Assembly: GCF_009696275.1 (NCBI RefSeq)
Contig: NZ_VUMI01000008.1
Coordinates: 84,667-148,666 of the forward strand
Source of the DNA: Eisenbergiella porci
GTDB lineage: Bacteria > Bacillota > Clostridia > Lachnospirales > Lachnospiraceae
Length of the DNA: 64,000 nt
Direction: 5' to 3'
Numbering within the stretch: position 1 is the first letter of the stretch; each line of letters starts with the position of its first letter. The translations under genes and the position numbers were made by a program. Positions 52,195 through 61,649 of the stretch are shown here, in pieces. The notes beneath the pieces were generated by a model. That model searched no databases and was not told the DNA's origin. It saw only the letters and a list, made by a program, of their open reading frames with translations.

Positions 52195-54594
52195 TTATGC
52201 CAGACTACCCTGTGCAGTCAGCATTTCAGAAATACACTTCACCAGATCTTCCGATAAATCCATGGCCTGCAGCTCTCCAATAATAACAAGCGGTGATTTG
52301 CCGCTGCATACCAGCTGATAAATCCGGGTCTTAATATCAAATTCCATTTCCGCCTGATCCAGGAAAGCATAAACTGTCTTCTTCACAGGATTCTCAGCCA
52401 GAACCAGCTTCCTTACAAAGGTAATCACTGTCTCAGCACACGCATCAGCCTGGCTTACTGTAATTTTCAGGCAGTTCTTATCCGCATCATAGGAGGCTTC
52501 CGCCTCTGCCGTTTTTCCATTGGAGGTACATAACACTTCGCTTTCCGTACATCCCCAAATCTCTATTGTATAATCCCTCTTTTCAGGTACCAGAGAAAGC
52601 TCGCCCTGCACCGGATGAACTGCAAAACGCTGCTCGCCATCCCACTTCCATTCAAATTCCGTAATCGCACAGATGCCCTTTTCATAATCACAGGTTTCAT
52701 TATCATCCTCATACAGCGAAAAACTGCCGTCAGCTCCGGCATAAACCTTAAGCGTCAGAGAAGAAGGATTTCCGCAGGTACTCACCGCATCGATTTCTTC
52801 TGTCATGGGAATAACAGCTCCTGCTTTCGCAAAAACAGGCATGGTATTGATATCCCTGTACATATCCATCATACGGCCGCCTTCATAAATGGTACCGCTG
52901 AAGAAATCAATGAAGGTTCCTTCCGGAAGCCATACTCTTTCCTTTGCGCGATTCAATCCTGACAGACGAGGGGAAGTAATCGGGGCAACAATCAGCCCGG
53001 TTCCAAAATAATACTCATTTGGTACCCGGTAGGACTCAAGGCATCTGGGATTATAATAATACATCGGCAGCACCAGCGGTGTATCCTGCGCATATGCTCT
53101 GTAATTCATGGTGTACAGGTACGGAACCATTTTATGGCGCAGCTGCAGAAATTCATTCATCATACTGTGAATTTCCGGATTAAAACGCCAGGGCTCCTTT
53201 CCATTAAATTCGTTTTTAGTGCTGTGAAGCCGGTTAACAGGAGAGAATACACCCAGCTGGTACCAGCGTCCTTCCAGCTCATCATCCTTATATCCATTCA
53301 TATGACCGCCAATATCATGGCTCCACCAGCCATAACCGATATTGGATGCCGTACTGGTAAAATAAGGCTGGAATTTCAGAGATTCCCACGTAACTACCGT
53401 ATCACCTGAAAATCCCACCGGATATCTATGGGAACCGGGACCTGCATATCTTGAAAAAGTCATGGGACGCTTTCCATTTCTTGCGCTGTCCAGGAAATGG
53501 AAGTGGTTGAGCATCCACAGCGGATCCAGGCCTTCCATCTTCGTAATACCGCCCTGCTGCCAGTCAAGCCACCAGAAATCCACCCCTTTTTCTTCATTGG
53601 GATGGTGCGCATATTTAAAATAGGCGGAAAGGAATGCCGGATCCGTAATTTCAAACGCCACAGGCTCTTCCCTGGATATATCCTTCCCCAGTTCCTTTGC
53701 CATAGCCTCATACATTTCCTCATGCGGGCGGATTCCGTCTGCCGGATGCACATTCAATGTAATTCTCATACCACGCTCATGCAGGCTGTCCATGAATCGC
53801 TTCGGATCCGGGAAAAACTCCCTGTTCCATGTATAGCCTGTCCAGCCGGTTCCATATTTGGGATCGATATTTACCAAATGCCAGTCCATATCAATGACTG
53901 CAACTGTAAAAGGGATTCCCTCTTCATCGAAACGGTTCATCAACTCCAGATAACTCGCTTCGGTATATTCATAGTAACGGCTCCACCAGTTTCCCAATGC
54001 GAACCTGGGCAGCATGGGGGTTTTACCGCAAAGATAATAAAAATCCTTCAGACATTCCAGATAGTCCAGCCCGTAACCCCAGAAATAAATATCCTGAATT
54101 CCTTTTTTGCGGGGTGCAACCCATCCTTCCTCGGTAAGAATAAGTGAAGCAGAATCATCCAATACGGAAAAACCTTCCGTAGAGACAAGACCATGCCCCA
54201 GTTCACAGGCGCCGTCCACCGTATCCAGTGTCCTTGCCGTTCCCTTCAGATCCCGAAGCTCGTCTCCATAATGCCATACATTATTCCAGAAACCCGTATT
54301 TCCAAGCACCTGAGCCTTGAGTCCTCTGGGATTGAATTCTTTTTTATTATAATTCAGGCGAAATCTCCAGGTCAGAATTTCCAGCTCTTCCTCCGTCTCC
54401 TTCACCTGAAACTCCACAGGCGGGAAATCTCGGTTGATAACAGTCTGTGTCGCCCTGTCCTCGAAAACTCCGTCCTCGCTGTATTCCAGACGTACCAGCC
54501 CTTCAGTCAGCATAGTAATCCGGTATTTATCCCCCTGCAGGATATTCTGTCGGTTTGCTTCCGGTCTTGCCGGCAGCTTATACAGTTCTTTCAT
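52195..54594 (-). CDS. Glycoside hydrolase family 31 (alpha-glucosidase type)
   Basis: 799 residues with no signal peptide. The N-terminal beta-sandwich is followed by a TIM barrel with FALGNWWSRYYEYTEASYLE, VAVIDMDWHL, FFPDPKRFMDSLHERGMRI, the nucleophile in FWWLDWQQGG (Asp about 344), GFSGDTVVTWESL with the acid/base Asp (about 398) and WWSHDIGGHM. A distal beta domain contains a DUF5110-like stretch (LKVYAGADGSFSLYEDDNET). The final 80 residues (LIVIIGELQAMD-like) look helical and extra. Its active-site context (WLDWQQG) differs from the first GH31 (KTDGGE), so the substrates probably differ. Start behind GGAGGGCTGCAAC. Confidence 0.95.
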   Translation of the reverse strand: MKELYKLPARPEANRQNILQGDKYRITMLTEGLVRLEYSEDGVFEDRATQTVINRDFPPVEFQVKETEEELEILTWRFRLNYNKKEFNPRGLKAQVLGNTGFWNNVWHYGDELRDLKGTARTLDTVDGACELGHGLVSTEGFSVLDDSASLILTEEGWVAPRKKGIQDIYFWGYGLDYLECLKDFYYLCGKTPMLPRFALGNWWSRYYEYTEASYLELMNRFDEEGIPFTVAVIDMDWHLVNIDPKYGTGWTGYTWNREFFPDPKRFMDSLHERGMRITLNVHPADGIRPHEEMYEAMAKELGKDISREEPVAFEITDPAFLSAYFKYAHHPNEEKGVDFWWLDWQQGGITKMEGLDPLWMLNHFHFLDSARNGKRPMTFSRYAGPGSHRYPVGFSGDTVVTWESLKFQPYFTSTASNIGYGWWSHDIGGHMNGYKDDELEGRWYQLGVFSPVNRLHSTKNEFNGKEPWRFNPEIHSMMNEFLQLRHKMVPYLYTMNYRAYAQDTPLVLPMYYYNPRCLESYRVPNEYYFGTGLIVAPITSPRLSGLNRAKERVWLPEGTFIDFFSGTIYEGGRMMDMYRDINTMPVFAKAGAVIPMTEEIDAVSTCGNPSSLTLKVYAGADGSFSLYEDDNETCDYEKGICAITEFEWKWDGEQRFAVHPVQGELSLVPEKRDYTIEIWGCTESEVLCTSNGKTAEAEASYDADKNCLKITVSQADACAETVITFVRKLVLAENPVKKTVYAFLDQAEMEFDIKTRIYQLVCSGKSPLVIIGELQAMDLSEDLVKCISEMLTAQGSLA

Positions 54595-54770
54595 GTTGCA
54601 GCCCTCCGCTTACTCATTAATAAATCAGGATAAAAGTACTTTTTTCTTCATTATATCCGGAGCCCTCCGGTAAATCTAGCTTAATACTATTCCAAAATAA
54701 CACGATCCTATGATTTGCAGCCCTTTATACCCAAATGCTGGCATACTTCCAAACCGATACACTTCCAGTC

Positions 54771-54829
54771 CAATTCACACCAATTCAATTCACATCTAAT
54801 TCAATTCACACCTAATTCAATTCACCCTA
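54771..54829. repeat. Short tandem repeat (about 16 bp)
   Basis: Imperfect copies of CTAATTCAATTCACAC occur about three and a half times in the gap between the GH31 and hybrid-kinase genes. The remaining 54595-54770 shows nothing recognisable. Confidence 0.85.
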
Positions 54830-54839
54830 ATGAAGAATA

Positions 54840-56834
54840 CTACATTTTATGAAGCACCCTCTTTGCCAGCACCTCAGCCATACGCCCCGGCTGAATCGGC
54901 TTTGCCAGATGCTCGTTCATCCCGGCCTGCAGAGACTTTATCACATCTTCTGCAAAGGCATTTGCCGTCATTGCAACAATGACAACCTCCGAGGCATCCG
55001 CGCGTTCCAGTCTGCGGATTGCCTCTACAGCTTCATAGCCGTTCATTACCGGCATCTGGATATCCATAAAAATAATCTGATAATACCCCGGCTGAGAGGC
55101 CCGGAACATTTCCAGCGCTTCTTTTCCATTTTCAGCAGTTTCCACGCAGGCTCCGGTTACCTCCAGCAGACTTACCGCTATTTCTCTGCTTAGCTCATTA
55201 TCCTCTGCCAACAGAATATGTATGCCCCTGCAGTCCACATCCTGAATTCTAAGTTCAGGTACTTCTTCCGCCTTTTCTTCCTGCAGCCTTAATTCCAATA
55301 CTACCGTAAAACAGCTGTCCTCCCCAATTCTGCTTTCTACCCGGATTTCCCCTCCCATCATCTGAACCAGGTTCTTGGTAATTCCCATCCCAAGTCCGGT
55401 ACCGCTGATTTTACTGATCCGGGAGTCGTTAGCTCTGCTGAAGGGTTCAAAAATATGCTGCAGATATTCCTCGCTCATTCCAATCCCGGTATCTCTGAAA
55501 ACAAAACGGTAACGTCCCAGCCTGCTGTTTCCGGAGGAAAGCTCAGAAACTGAAATGAATATCTCTCCTCCTTCCGGAGTATACTTGCATGCATTGCTCA
55601 TAATATTCAAAAAAATCTGACTTAATCTGGCACGATCGCCAATTACACGCTCATGCTTCAATCCATCCATGGACACATGGAATATCTGTTTTTTCTCCTC
55701 TGCCTGAGTCCTCATCAGGCAAATTACTTCTTCCAGAAGCTCATGAAGATTAAAATCACTATTATTAAGTTCAAACTTACCGCTTTCAATTTTGCTCATA
55801 TCCAGCACTTCATTTACCAGGCTCAGCAGCAGTTGGCTGGATACTCCGATTTGTTCCAGATCATACAGCAGTCTTTCCTTATCATCCATATGCAGTCTGG
55901 CCAGCTCCGTCATACCGATGACAGCATTCAGCGGAGTCCTGATATCATGGGACATTTTTGAAAGGAAATCACTTTTAGCCTTATTGGCGTTCTGCGCCAG
56001 CTCATATGCCTCCTTCAGCGCACTCCGGCTTTCCTCTTCTCTCTTTTTCTGCTCGTGTGTATCCTGGAGCGCAAGAATCGCCCAGTTCTTCTTTCCCCCA
56101 AAGTAAACATTGCAGGATATGTAATGATACTCTCCGTTTATCTTCCTGTAGCCCTCAATTGTATATCTGTCATACCCCTCAACAATAAGCTCACGGAAAT
56201 GATGCAGGGAAAGTTCCCGTTTCATATCCTCATACCAGCTGGGATGCAATGTCTTCCTTGCAAAATCATCCCAGAACAAATCGTAAGAAAATTCCTCCTC
56301 CGATATTTCCTCCACGTCCTCCGGAACCCGAATGGCACGTACAGAATTACTCTCCATATCAATCCGATACACTGCAAAAAAAAGATTATGAAGAGAACCT
56401 ACTATTTCTTCATTAAGTTCCTCCAGTTTTTCTTTTTCCCGCCGCATAACTATAGTGTCCGTCACATTCTGGTGATACCCTCTGAGTCTTAATACCTTCT
56501 CACCGATACGCTCTGCCACACCGCCGCAACGGATATAAATCCTGCCAAACACCGGATGCTGCCATGGATACTGCACCTCAGCCCTGCCTTGCCTTATCAT
56601 ATTATCCACACAGGAATTTACCACCGGATAATACTCCTTATCGATATTCCGGTACCAGTGTTCATAGCATTCCTCTGGCGAGGCCTCTTCAGTAAGGCCG
56701 AGAAGATCCAGCATCGTCTCATCCGCAAACATCCGGGAATTACAGCCTTCCTCTATTTCTATTATCCATAAACCCGTCATAGATTCATGAAGAACATCCT
56801 GCATTGTCGATATATCCTGAATTTTTCCTCCCAT
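54840..56834 (-). CDS. Cytosolic hybrid histidine kinase with receiver domain
   Basis: 664 residues from the ATG at 56834 behind AAAGGAGGCAGC. No membrane helix. Two N-terminal PAS-like segments (about 10-120: LHESMTGLWIIEIEEG, and about 130-270: YGWAILALQDTHEQ-like) precede a coiled linker. The kinase has H-box LSKMSHDIRTPLNAVIGM, N-box IFLNIMSNACKYTPEG, G-boxes FRDTGIGMSEEYL and GTGLGMGITKNL. The receiver has ILLAEDNELSREI, phospho-acceptor IIFMDIQMPVMNG and MTANAFAEDV/LAKPIQ. There is no output domain, so it probably works by phosphorelay or protein contact. No partner gene is adjacent. Confidence 0.94.
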   Translation of the reverse strand: MGGKIQDISTMQDVLHESMTGLWIIEIEEGCNSRMFADETMLDLLGLTEEASPEECYEHWYRNIDKEYYPVVNSCVDNMIRQGRAEVQYPWQHPVFGRIYIRCGGVAERIGEKVLRLRGYHQNVTDTIVMRREKEKLEELNEEIVGSLHNLFFAVYRIDMESNSVRAIRVPEDVEEISEEEFSYDLFWDDFARKTLHPSWYEDMKRELSLHHFRELIVEGYDRYTIEGYRKINGEYHYISCNVYFGGKKNWAILALQDTHEQKKREEESRSALKEAYELAQNANKAKSDFLSKMSHDIRTPLNAVIGMTELARLHMDDKERLLYDLEQIGVSSQLLLSLVNEVLDMSKIESGKFELNNSDFNLHELLEEVICLMRTQAEEKKQIFHVSMDGLKHERVIGDRARLSQIFLNIMSNACKYTPEGGEIFISVSELSSGNSRLGRYRFVFRDTGIGMSEEYLQHIFEPFSRANDSRISKISGTGLGMGITKNLVQMMGGEIRVESRIGEDSCFTVVLELRLQEEKAEEVPELRIQDVDCRGIHILLAEDNELSREIAVSLLEVTGACVETAENGKEALEMFRASQPGYYQIIFMDIQMPVMNGYEAVEAIRRLERADASEVVIVAMTANAFAEDVIKSLQAGMNEHLAKPIQPGRMAEVLAKRVLHKM

Positions 56835-56968
56835 GAAGCTGCCTCCTTTCCTAAATAACCGTCTCATTAACGTAATTGTAGCTTATTTATTTCCACAGAG
56901 CAACCAATAAAAGGAAGATAAAGATATTTAAAAGACATGATATCGACAAAGTAAAAAATAATATGGCT

Positions 56969-57013
56969 AAAAAAACGAAAGGGCGTGATTTGAATAATTT
57001 GCACACCCTTTCG
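56969..57013 (-). terminator. Terminator after pgi
   Basis: On the minus strand CGAAAGGGTGTG and CACGCCCTTTCG pair across 14 nt, followed by TTTTTTTAG. Confidence 0.95.
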
Positions 57014-57072
57014 CAGCTTAATACCTTTTTACGGCTTCTTATTTATTTTTCTGCTCCGAAACGGGCTGTTTT

Positions 57073-58419
57073 TTACAGTCTCTTCAGAAGCTCTTCTCTC
57101 TGCGCTTCATATCCCGGTTTCCCAAGCAGCGCAAACATATTTTTCTTATAGCTTTCTACGCCAGGCTGGTTAAACGGGTTTACGCCAAGCAGATATCCGC
57201 TGACCCCGCATGCAAACTCAAAGAAGTAGAACAGCTGGCCCAGATAGAACTCGTTCACCTCAGGCACGTCGATCATCAGGTTGGGAACCTGACCATCCGT
57301 ATGAGCCAGGATGGTTCCGTTCATCGCGCTCTTGTTAACGAAATCAACACTCTTCCCTGCCAGATAATTCAATCCGTCAAGATCCACAGGCTCTTCATTG
57401 ATGGTGATTTCTTCTCTGGATGTCTCTACATTGATAACCGTCTCAAACATAATACGGGAACCGTCCTGAATAAACTGTCCCATAGAATGCAGATCTGTCG
57501 TCAGGTCAACGCTTGCCGGGAAAATACCCTTCTGGTCCTTTCCTTCGCTTTCACCGTACAGCTGCTTCCACCACTCGGATACATAGTGAACACTGGGCTC
57601 ATAGTTAGCCAGGATTTCCACTGATTTTCCTTTTCTGTGAAGGATATTGCGGACAGCCGCATACTTCAGTGCGTCATTATCTTCGTATTCAGCCTCCAGC
57701 GCTTTCTTGCGTCCATCAGCTGCACCTTCCATTAACTTGTCAATGTCCGCACCGCTTACTGCGATAGGAAGCAGACCTACTGCAGTCAGAACGGAAAAAC
57801 GTCCTCCCACATCATCCGGAACAACAAAGCTTTCGTAACCTTCTTCCGTTGCCAGTCCCTTCAGGGATCCCTTCGCACGGTCTGTGGTTGCATAAATTCT
57901 TCCGGCAGCTTCTTTCTTGCCGTATTTCTTTTCCATCATTTCCTTGAATACACGGAATGCAATTGCGGGCTCTGTAGTAGTACCGGACTTAGAGATCATA
58001 TTAATAGAAAAGTCTCTGTCCCCAATCACATCAATCAAATGCCTGATATATGTAGAGCTGATGGAATTTCCAACGAAATAAATTTCAGGAGTTTTTCTAA
58101 TCTCCTTGCTTACACTGTTATAGAAGCTGTGTCTTAAAAATTCAATTGCAGCTCTTGCTCCCAGATAAGAACCACCAATTCCGATAACCAGAAGCACTTC
58201 TGAATCACTCTGGATTTTAGCCGCCGCTTTCTTAATTCTGTCAAACTCTTCCTTATCATAATCAACCGGCAGATCGATCCAGCCAAGAAAATCATTTCCC
58301 GCACCGGTCTTGGAAACCAGAAGTTCCCTGGCATCCATCACCTGTTTTTTCATAAAATCTACTTCATGCGCACCGATAAAAGGTGCTGCTTTTGAATAAT
58401 CAAAAGTCACTTTGCTCAT
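57073..58419 (-). CDS. pgi: Glucose-6-phosphate isomerase
   Basis: 448 residues from the ATG at 58419 behind GGAGGATAAGCAG; a longer reading adds an implausible leader. It interconverts glucose-6-phosphate and fructose-6-phosphate in glycolysis. Family motifs: [71 protein letters not shown] with the catalytic Glu region [16 protein letters not shown], and [12 protein letters not shown] with the catalytic Lys. Length matches the Bacillus/Clostridia type. Confidence 0.97.
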   Translation of the reverse strand: MSKVTFDYSKAAPFIGAHEVDFMKKQVMDARELLVSKTGAGNDFLGWIDLPVDYDKEEFDRIKKAAAKIQSDSEVLLVIGIGGSYLGARAAIEFLRHSFYNSVSKEIRKTPEIYFVGNSISSTYIRHLIDVIGDRDFSINMISKSGTTTEPAIAFRVFKEMMEKKYGKKEAAGRIYATTDRAKGSLKGLATEEGYESFVVPDDVGGRFSVLTAVGLLPIAVSGADIDKLMEGAADGRKKALEAEYEDNDALKYAAVRNILHRKGKSVEILANYEPSVHYVSEWWKQLYGESEGKDQKGIFPASVDLTTDLHSMGQFIQDGSRIMFETVINVETSREEITINEEPVDLDGLNYLAGKSVDFVNKSAMNGTILAHTDGQVPNLMIDVPEVNEFYLGQLFYFFEFACGVSGYLLGVNPFNQPGVESYKKNMFALLGKPGYEAQREELLKRL

Positions 58420-58648
58420 CTGCTTATCCTCCAATTCTGCTGCACTTGGCAGCAAACAAATAGATATAACCGCAGCCATCGCAGAAAACCTGCAATTTCG
58501 CTCAATTTCCGTTCTTAGTGTAGCAAAGTTGGTTTTTATTTTCAAGAGTTTTTATAAGAAGCCTTGTTTTTCCTCGTTTTTTCCTTTTTTGTTAAGAATA
58601 CGGTTTTCTGAATTCTGCATTTTTTCTGCTTCTGCCAGCAGTGCTGTA

Positions 58649-59461
58649 TTATGCAAAAAACTCCTTCAGAAGCTCTTCCAGTTCTTTTTCCTGATTCTTG
58701 GTAAAAATCTGTTCCTCCATCTGAGTTTCCGCCGGGCTCTTTTCCATTGTCTCCACTCTTTCCGGCCGTATTTTTTCCTTTAGCTCCGCAGCTATCAGTT
58801 TTCCCGCCGATTGTTTTACTGTCGTCTGCTCTGCTTCCGCTTGTATTTTATCCTGTCCTTCCCCTATACTCTCCATTTCCCGGAGTATGACACCTCCGGC
58901 CGATACACTCCGGACTTCGGCTCCGGCCAGCCATTCCGACTCATCCAGTAATGAAAGCCTGGCCGCCATATGATTTTCCAGATAGTCTGTCAGACTGGTC
59001 TTAAGCGCAGCCTTTTTCCCATGTACATCCACCAGGCCTGAAACGCTGAAATACAAATACAATCCCAAAAAGCTCATAAGATAGAACGGAAGGATTTCCC
59101 CCAGTGTTTTTCCGTCAATAATCCCCTTACACGCCCCCGCCCCTGCAAAAAATACCGAAAGCATCATAAGCTGCCCGGCAAAATGGGACAGCCCGTCCAT
59201 GGAAAATTTCCATATTTGAATCCGATTTAAAAACTTGTCCACAAAAACCGGTATGTTGGGAACTCCGTCATTGAGCTTGTAACAGTTACGGAATTTAATC
59301 TTACACTGCTTAAGCACCTTGTTTTCCGTTGAGGACATGTTTTCAGCCTCCCTTATCAGCGTATTCAGAAAAATTCCTGTTATAAACTTGCATAATATGC
59401 TCAATAATAGCAATATAATTGTCATAGCCACCAGTTCTTTATTTTCCACAAACGAAGTCAT
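58649..59461 (-). CDS. Conserved membrane protein with cytosolic C-terminal tail, function unknown
   Basis: 270 residues from the ATG at 59461 behind GGAGGAGAG; upstream in-frame codons are not supported by a ribosome site. One N-terminal membrane helix (TIILLLLSILCKFITGIF), then a charged segment, then two further helices (LMMLSVFFAGAGACKGI; LPFYLMSFLGLYLYFSVSG). The last 90 residues are Glu/Lys-rich and helical, ending ELEELLKEFFA. No domain recognised. It is convergent with nothing and sits between pgi and the divergent TSCPD-murG pair. Confidence 0.75.
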   Translation of the reverse strand: MTSFVENKELVAMTIILLLLSILCKFITGIFLNTLIREAENMSSTENKVLKQCKIKFRNCYKLNDGVPNIPVFVDKFLNRIQIWKFSMDGLSHFAGQLMMLSVFFAGAGACKGIIDGKTLGEILPFYLMSFLGLYLYFSVSGLVDVHGKKAALKTSLTDYLENHMAARLSLLDESEWLAGAEVRSVSAGGVILREMESIGEGQDKIQAEAEQTTVKQSAGKLIAAELKEKIRPERVETMEKSPAETQMEEQIFTKNQEKELEELLKEFFA

Positions 59462-59662
59462 ACTCTCCTCCAATCTGCTGTCCGTATCAGACAGCCTCCC
59501 GTCCACTGTTCTGCTTCTGCAGCTGTGAGACCAGCCTTTTTTGTTTCCTTTGTGAATAGTATTATAGGAGATTGACCCGCCTGCCACAATACGGACAGGC
59601 CGGGAATCGATCGGAGAATTACGCCTCAATCTGCCATAATTGCGGATTTATTGTGAAAATAC

Positions 59663-59691
59663 TGGTAACAAAGGAGGATTTTTGATATAAT
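59663..59691 (+). promoter_or_regulatory. Promoter of the TSCPD-murG pair
   Basis: Extended -10 TGATATAAT (TATAAT at 59686-59691) with a weak -35, TGGTAA (59663-59668), at 17-bp spacing. Confidence 0.6.
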
Positions 59692-59731
59692 TCGGATATT
59701 GAATTTATATTGTTTAATTTGGAGGCATATT

Positions 59732-59980
59732 ATGAAATACAGAACAAAAGGCACTTGCTCCAGCGCAATAGACATTGAACTGGATAATGGAATCATCAAA
59801 TCTGTACATTTTACGGGAGGCTGCAATGGTAATCTCCAGGGTATTTCCCGCCTGGTGGAAGGAATGCCCGCAAAAGAGGCAATTTCCCGTCTGAAAGGAA
59901 TCAAATGCGGCTTCAAGCCCACATCCTGCCCTGATCAGCTGGCTGTGGCACTGGAATCCATTGTGGGAACCGCAAATTAA
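59732..59980 (+). CDS. TSCPD-domain protein (TIGR03905 type)
   Basis: 82 residues from the ATG at 59732 behind TTTGGAGG. The whole protein is the small TSCPD fold, with GTCSSAIDIELDNGIIKSVH, GGCNGNLQGISRLVEGM and the hallmark GFKPTSCPDQLAVAL (TSCPD). The same motif ends some ribonucleotide reductases. Four Cys suggest metal binding. Free-standing copies are common in Clostridia with no assigned function. It is 23 bp ahead of murG, implying co-transcription. Confidence 0.92.
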   Translation: MKYRTKGTCSSAIDIELDNGIIKSVHFTGGCNGNLQGISRLVEGMPAKEAISRLKGIKCGFKPTSCPDQLAVALESIVGTAN

Positions 59981-60003
59981 TAATTCAGCTAGGGGGCTAA
60001 TTC

Positions 60004-61095
60004 ATGTCAAAGAAAATCGTTCTTACCGGCGGTGGCACCGCCGGTCATATTACGCCAAATATTGCCCTGCTGCCAAGGCTGTCACAGCTCGGTTATGAAA
60101 TTTCCTACATCGGTTCCTACAATGGAATGGAGAAAAAACTGATAGAGGATTATGACATCCCCTACTACGGAATATCCACCGGAAAATTCCGGCGCTATTT
60201 TGACTTAAAGAACTTTACGGATCCCTTTCGCGTTATAAAGGGATATGGAGAGGCAAGAAAATATTTGAAAGAAATCCGCCCGGACATTGTATTTTCCAAA
60301 GGCGGTTTTGTATCCGTCCCTGTAGTCCGCGCAGCATCCTCCCTGAAGATTCCCTGTGTTATCCACGAATCAGATATGACACCGGGACTCGCTAATAAGC
60401 TCTGTATCCCGGTTGCTGCAAAGGTATGCTGCAATTTCCCCGAAACGCTGCACAGTCTTCCCACGGAAAAAGCTGTACTTACAGGCTCTCCTATCCGTGA
60501 TGAACTATCCAAAGGGAATAAGCTTGCCGCACTGGAGCTGTGTCATTTTACTGCCAATAAGCCTGTACTTATGGTAATAGGCGGTTCCCTTGGCGCTGCT
60601 TCCATCAATCAGGCTGTTCGTGAGGCTCTGCCAAAGCTGCTCAATGATTTTCAGATAGTGCACATCTGCGGTCATGAGAAAATTGACAACTTGCTGCTCA
60701 ACCAATCCGGATATGCACAATTTGAATATTTGAAAGCTGAGCTGAAGGATGTGTTTGCCATGGCCGATGTAGTGGTATCCAGAGCCGGAGCAAATGCTAT
60801 CTGTGAACTTCTCGCCCTGAAAAAGCCTAATCTTCTGATTCCGCTTTCCGCAGGAAGCAGCCGTGGAGATCAGATACTGAATGCCCGCTCCTTTGAAACT
60901 CAGGGATACAGTATGGTTATAGATGAAGACTACTTAAGCCCTGATCTTCTGGTTGAGAAAGTACAGGAACTTTACTTTAACCGTCAGACCTATATTAATG
61001 CAATGGGAAAAAGCCAGCAGATGAATGCGACCAAGACAATTACAGAATTGCTGGATGGAATTGTAGAAGAAAATAAGGCGGGAAAAGGCAAATAG
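60004..61095 (+). CDS. murG: Undecaprenyldiphospho-muramoylpentapeptide beta-N-acetylglucosaminyltransferase
   Basis: 363 residues. It adds GlcNAc to lipid I to make lipid II at the inner face of the membrane. GT-B fold marks: IVLTGGGTAGHITPNIALLP (G-loop), FSKGGFVSVPVVRAA, HESDMTPGLANKL, LTGSPIRDEL, VIGGSLGAASIN (G-loop 3) and the UDP-GlcNAc site VVSRAGANAICELLALKKPNLLIPL...GDQILNA. The position away from a division/cell-wall cluster is unusual for Bacilli but common in Clostridia, where a second MurG-like copy can occur. Therefore whether this is the only murG cannot be said. Confidence 0.93.
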   Translation: MSKKIVLTGGGTAGHITPNIALLPRLSQLGYEISYIGSYNGMEKKLIEDYDIPYYGISTGKFRRYFDLKNFTDPFRVIKGYGEARKYLKEIRPDIVFSKGGFVSVPVVRAASSLKIPCVIHESDMTPGLANKLCIPVAAKVCCNFPETLHSLPTEKAVLTGSPIRDELSKGNKLAALELCHFTANKPVLMVIGGSLGAASINQAVREALPKLLNDFQIVHICGHEKIDNLLLNQSGYAQFEYLKAELKDVFAMADVVVSRAGANAICELLALKKPNLLIPLSAGSSRGDQILNARSFETQGYSMVIDEDYLSPDLLVEKVQELYFNRQTYINAMGKSQQMNATKTITELLDGIVEENKAGKGK

Positions 61096-61099
61096 GATT

Positions 61100-61149
61100 G
61101 CGGCCTGCCGGGGAAGATAATGAAGCTTCCCCGGCGGACCGCTTTTATT
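61100..61149 (+). terminator. Terminator after murG
   Basis: GCGG-C-GCCGGGGAAG and GCTTCCCCGGC-CCGC form a long stem around ATAATGAA, followed by TTTTATT. It overlaps the stop of the convergent HIT gene. Confidence 0.9.
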
Positions 61150-61558
61150 CACCGCAAATTGTCTTACGGATATTTTCAAGCTCTTCCTGTGAGGGTTCTT
61201 GAGGTACCCAGTTGATGTTCTGCTTATCATCGTCATATCTGGGAATCAAATGCAGATGAAAGTGACGTACCGTCTGTCCTGCGGACTCTCCATTGTTCTG
61301 AACCAGATTAAACCCGCTGCACTGCAGCCTTTCGGTCATCCTGGCCGCCATTCTTTTAGCCAGCTTCATAACTTCTCCGCATACCTCATCCGGAAGCTCA
61401 TAAAGATCACAATAATGATCCTTGGGAAGGATTAATGCATGTCCTCTTGTAGCAGGGCCCAAATCCAGAATTACCCGGTACTTTTCATCCTCATAAATAG
61501 TATTCGTTGGAATATCTCCATTAGCTAATTTACAAAAAATACAGTTATCATCCTTCAT
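61145..61558 (-). CDS. HIT-family protein (nucleotide hydrolase/transferase)
   Basis: 137 residues. N-terminal zinc/fold motif DNCIFCKLANGDIPTN, then YRVILDLGPATRGHALILPKDHY and the catalytic histidine triad VRHFHLHLIPRYDDD. It is of the Hint/HinT group that hydrolyses AMP-lysine or other nucleotide phosphoramidates. Start behind AAGGAGAATT. Single gene convergent with murG; the rhomboid gene ends 92 bp upstream on the same strand. Confidence 0.95.
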   Translation of the reverse strand: MKDDNCIFCKLANGDIPTNTIYEDEKYRVILDLGPATRGHALILPKDHYCDLYELPDEVCGEVMKLAKRMAARMTERLQCSGFNLVQNNGESAGQTVRHFHLHLIPRYDDDKQNINWVPQEPSQEELENIRKTICGE

Positions 61559-61649
61559 AACAATTCTCCTTCCTGCCCGCAGGCATCCTCTCTGTTTTTA
61601 TGCTCTTTATGCAAAAGCCTGTTTCCTCAGTCCGTATTAATACCATTTC

